Source: Promethearchaeota archaeon
GTDB lineage: Archaea; Asgardarchaeota; Lokiarchaeia; Sigyniarchaeales; SOKP01
Length of the DNA: 64,000 nucleotides
Assembly: GCA_018238625.1 (NCBI GenBank)
Contig: JABCSY010000005.1
Location: 1 to 64,000 of the forward strand
Reading direction: 5' to 3'
The notes under the pieces were generated by a model that was not told the DNA's origin, did no database searches, and worked only from the letters and a program-made list of their open reading frames with translations. Positions 61,866 through 64,000 of the stretch are shown here, piece by piece. The translations under genes were made by a program, and so were the position numbers. The first letter of the stretch is position 1, and each line of letters begins with the position of its first letter.

Positions 61866-64000
61866 ATGAAAAAAATGAAAAAAAGATTAAATTTAATTTT
61901 TTTAATAACTATAATTGCTGGAAGTTCGATTACTTTTTTGAGTTTAATCAATAACCCTATTTTTGACATTGAAAAAGATTCAGAAGTTAATCAAGAAAAG
62001 GAGAAAAATGAGGATGTCTTTAATCCAGAAACATCTACACCTGATTGGGGTTCTATTGATAAACCTCAACCATTAGTAGCTGGCACTCAAGATAACACAT
62101 GGGATGAAACTAATCTAAGGAATAACGATAGTCTAGTGGACTCTACAAATTTTGCTCAAGGTAGTAGCTATTCTCTTCTTAGAGATACTTGTAACCCTTG
62201 TACGGTTCCCAGTTATACTGGAGAATATGGAAGCACCCCTGACGGACTATGGTGGTTTACGGACGCATATAAAGACGACGATGGAGATTACCTTTTCCTT
62301 AGAGCTACCAGGGGGATTTTTTTTAATGAAAATGAATACCCTGGATGGATACATATGACATGGGGCGAATATGCACCTATACCTGAGGAAATATGTCCTC
62401 ATATATATTCTATATCAATTGATTATGAAGTGTGGGTAGACTCCTCTCCAGGAATCTTAGATGAGTCAACTGACCTTAATCTTTGGGTATGGGCTGATCG
62501 TTACAGCCCATTGCTCTTGATCCATCAAATATATACAATAGAAGCAACACCAGCTCATAGGAATCATTATGAAGATACTTGGACTATTACTTCCGGACCA
62601 GTCTTTGATTGGGTTAAAGGTGGTGGCTTTATAAAGCATGTTAGTGTACAAATGTATTGCAATGAAGAAATTGGAACTTATACTTGGCTTAATGTTGACT
62701 ATATTAAAATCAATTATAATTACTATAAATTTGACGTTGATTTTGAATATGTGCTAGATTACGGAACTACTGATTTAGATTTTGTAACAGAATTTGAATT
62801 ACAAATTGATATGGAGGAAACAGTCCCATTTGCAACTGCCTATCTGTTTGATTATGGTTTGTCTGCATATATAGAAGTTGGATTTGTTCAATCTATAGGA
62901 TTAAATACAATTCTAATCAATACAGATGCAGATCACTATTTTGACAGTTCTGGTGAGATGAAATTAAAAATAGCTAGATATGACTATCATGATGAGTGGC
63001 CGTCTTCGGGTTATCAAATCAAGGTTGATATGGTAAAGGTCAATATACTACCTCCAGATCCCCCGCCGAATGTAGAAGTCGATCAAGGGATACACCATAT
63101 TTACTTAACATGGGATACACCCGAAGATTACGGTGTTCCAATCACGCATTATACTGTTTATAGGGGCTTAGTTGAAGGGGGTGTTAAAGACTTTCTTGGA
63201 ACAACAACTACAAATTATTATAATGATACTACAGCTACAATTAATGTTAGATATTATTACGTTATTAGCGCCACTAACATTGTTGAAGAAGGCGCAAATA
63301 GTTCAGAAGTGTCAGGTAAGGCTTATGATCAACCATTCATAGAATTTTTAGACCCAATAGACGGTGATACAATTATATTTCCTTATAATAAAACTGATCA
63401 GTTTGCGCATTGGGTAATGTTCGATTTTAAATATGATTGGGTTGAACTTGATGACGCGGAACTAGTTATAGGTGTAATTAATCATGGAAGTGTGTGGGAT
63501 AAAAATCGCACATTGATTTTTCCATACCAAGATGGTCCTGTTACAGTAACTTTAAACGGTTACAATAATAGTATTTTAGTAGCATCCCATATAATTAGTC
63601 TTACATTTGTAAGAATAGAATTTGAAATAGAAGAGATGCTTGATTTTGGAACAGAAATACATGGTGATAAGCTTTATTTGATTCTTCATGACCCACACGG
63701 AGATCAAAGTTATTCTGGTTTTACTGAAACTTCTACATTATCTATAGGTTTTGGTTATAAAATTACAAACGAAATAGCTGGCCACATAGCTATAGGTGCA
63801 GAATTCGATCTTTTTGGTGTAGAGCTTGGAGCATCTATAGAAACTACCACTACAGAAACTGAAGAAGAGGGCTTTGATTTTCGATTAGAAATGACAGAGA
63901 CTACATCCATTACATCCAATAAATTAGGCGATAATCCTGATTATATCGGACCTGGTTATGGAGATATATATTGGGGTGAGTCGTGGATCTATAAATGGGT
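61866..64000 (+). CDS. Large secreted protein with fibronectin type III domain, 3' end outside the window
   Basis: The frame from ATG 61866 is open to the right edge (711 codons and continuing). It begins MKKMKKRLNLIFLITIIAG, a clear signal peptide. Acidic Asn/Glu-rich sequence follows, then a beta-rich domain to about residue 395. A fibronectin type III-like domain follows (PPDPPPNVEVDQGIHHIYLT, then PITHYTVYRG, to about 490). A further beta-rich region with TETTTTETEEEG lies near the edge. It is likely a cell-surface or secreted protein. Its C-terminal anchor, if any, is not visible. Confidence 0.8.
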   Translation, partial: MKKMKKRLNLIFLITIIAGSSITFLSLINNPIFDIEKDSEVNQEKEKNEDVFNPETSTPDWGSIDKPQPLVAGTQDNTWDETNLRNNDSLVDSTNFAQGSSYSLLRDTCNPCTVPSYTGEYGSTPDGLWWFTDAYKDDDGDYLFLRATRGIFFNENEYPGWIHMTWGEYAPIPEEICPHIYSISIDYEVWVDSSPGILDESTDLNLWVWADRYSPLLLIHQIYTIEATPAHRNHYEDTWTITSGPVFDWVKGGGFIKHVSVQMYCNEEIGTYTWLNVDYIKINYNYYKFDVDFEYVLDYGTTDLDFVTEFELQIDMEETVPFATAYLFDYGLSAYIEVGFVQSIGLNTILINTDADHYFDSSGEMKLKIARYDYHDEWPSSGYQIKVDMVKVNILPPDPPPNVEVDQGIHHIYLTWDTPEDYGVPITHYTVYRGLVEGGVKDFLGTTTTNYYNDTTATINVRYYYVISATNIVEEGANSSEVSGKAYDQPFIEFLDPIDGDTIIFPYNKTDQFAHWVMFDFKYDWVELDDAELVIGVINHGSVWDKNRTLIFPYQDGPVTVTLNGYNNSILVASHIISLTFVRIEFEIEEMLDFGTEIHGDKLYLILHDPHGDQSYSGFTETSTLSIGFGYKITNEIAGHIAIGAEFDLFGVELGASIETTTTETEEEGFDFRLEMTETTSITSNKLGDNPDYIGPGYGDIYWGESWIYKW

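Overview
The window reads as a contiguous stretch of an AT-rich archaeal chromosome, most probably from an Asgard archaeon of the Lokiarchaeia type. Supporting signs are two Roadblock/LC7 proteins, an archaeal-type methionyl-tRNA synthetase, a von Willebrand A protein with two eukaryote-like C4HC3 zinc fingers, leucine-rich and HEAT-like repeat proteins, a TnpB element, TATA-type promoters (ATATTTAAATA), T-rich gene ends, and many secreted or membrane-anchored beta-helix and repeat proteins. The taxonomic call is an inference from gene content. No rRNA, tRNA or CRISPR array was seen.

Layout. 0-1.1 kb: toxin-antitoxin debris (HEPN fragment, a chimeric ORF ending in a MntA tail, an intact HepT). 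1.1-10.6 kb: metabolic and transport genes (crotonase, OsmC, LRR protein, amino-acid permease, DUF362 protein, a radical SAM/HdrD-like pair, acyl-CoA dehydrogenase, PfkB kinase). 10.7-13.6 kb: a TetR regulator under a large inverted-repeat operator, with an iron-sulfur flavoprotein-SCP2 fusion. 13.6-16.7 kb: pseudogene scars around a surface protein made of six nearly identical 174-bp repeats. 16.7-21.2 kb: alpha/beta hydrolase, TnpB element, N-formylglutamate amidohydrolase-like protein, winged-helix regulator, metallo-beta-lactamase-fold hydrolase. 21.2-29.2 kb: divergent Roadblock genes, a 1388-residue surface protein, M20 peptidase, and the vWA/zinc-finger protein.

29.3-36.8 kb: methionyl-tRNA synthetase, then a group of unfamiliar proteins (one of 414 residues, one of 212 residues paired with an AAA-type ATPase, a HEAT-like protein, a polytopic membrane protein). 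37.0-43.2 kb: three related, C-terminally anchored beta-helix proteins, two of which carry copies of the same promoter block, interrupted by a broken vapBC-like pair. 43.2-46.9 kb: SagB-type oxidoreductase, GNAT acetyltransferase, and a five-gene sulfur-relay operon (TusA, DsrE, DsrF, DsrH, DsrE2-like). 47.1-53.6 kb: Lrp/AsnC regulator, MFS transporter, a PAS histidine kinase with a response regulator, and a short J-domain protein followed by a PIN-toxin fragment. 53.9-64 kb: a secreted beta-helix protein, GNAT, membrane acyltransferase, Nudix, EamA transporter, ATC-hydrolase-family protein, and a large secreted protein that runs off the right edge.

The most interesting items are the vWA plus double C4HC3 protein at 28-29 kb (resembling TFIIH p44/Ssl1 in layout), the duplicated promoter blocks of surface-protein genes, the scar joining pieces of two genes that are intact elsewhere in the window, and the recurrent decay of toxin-antitoxin genes.
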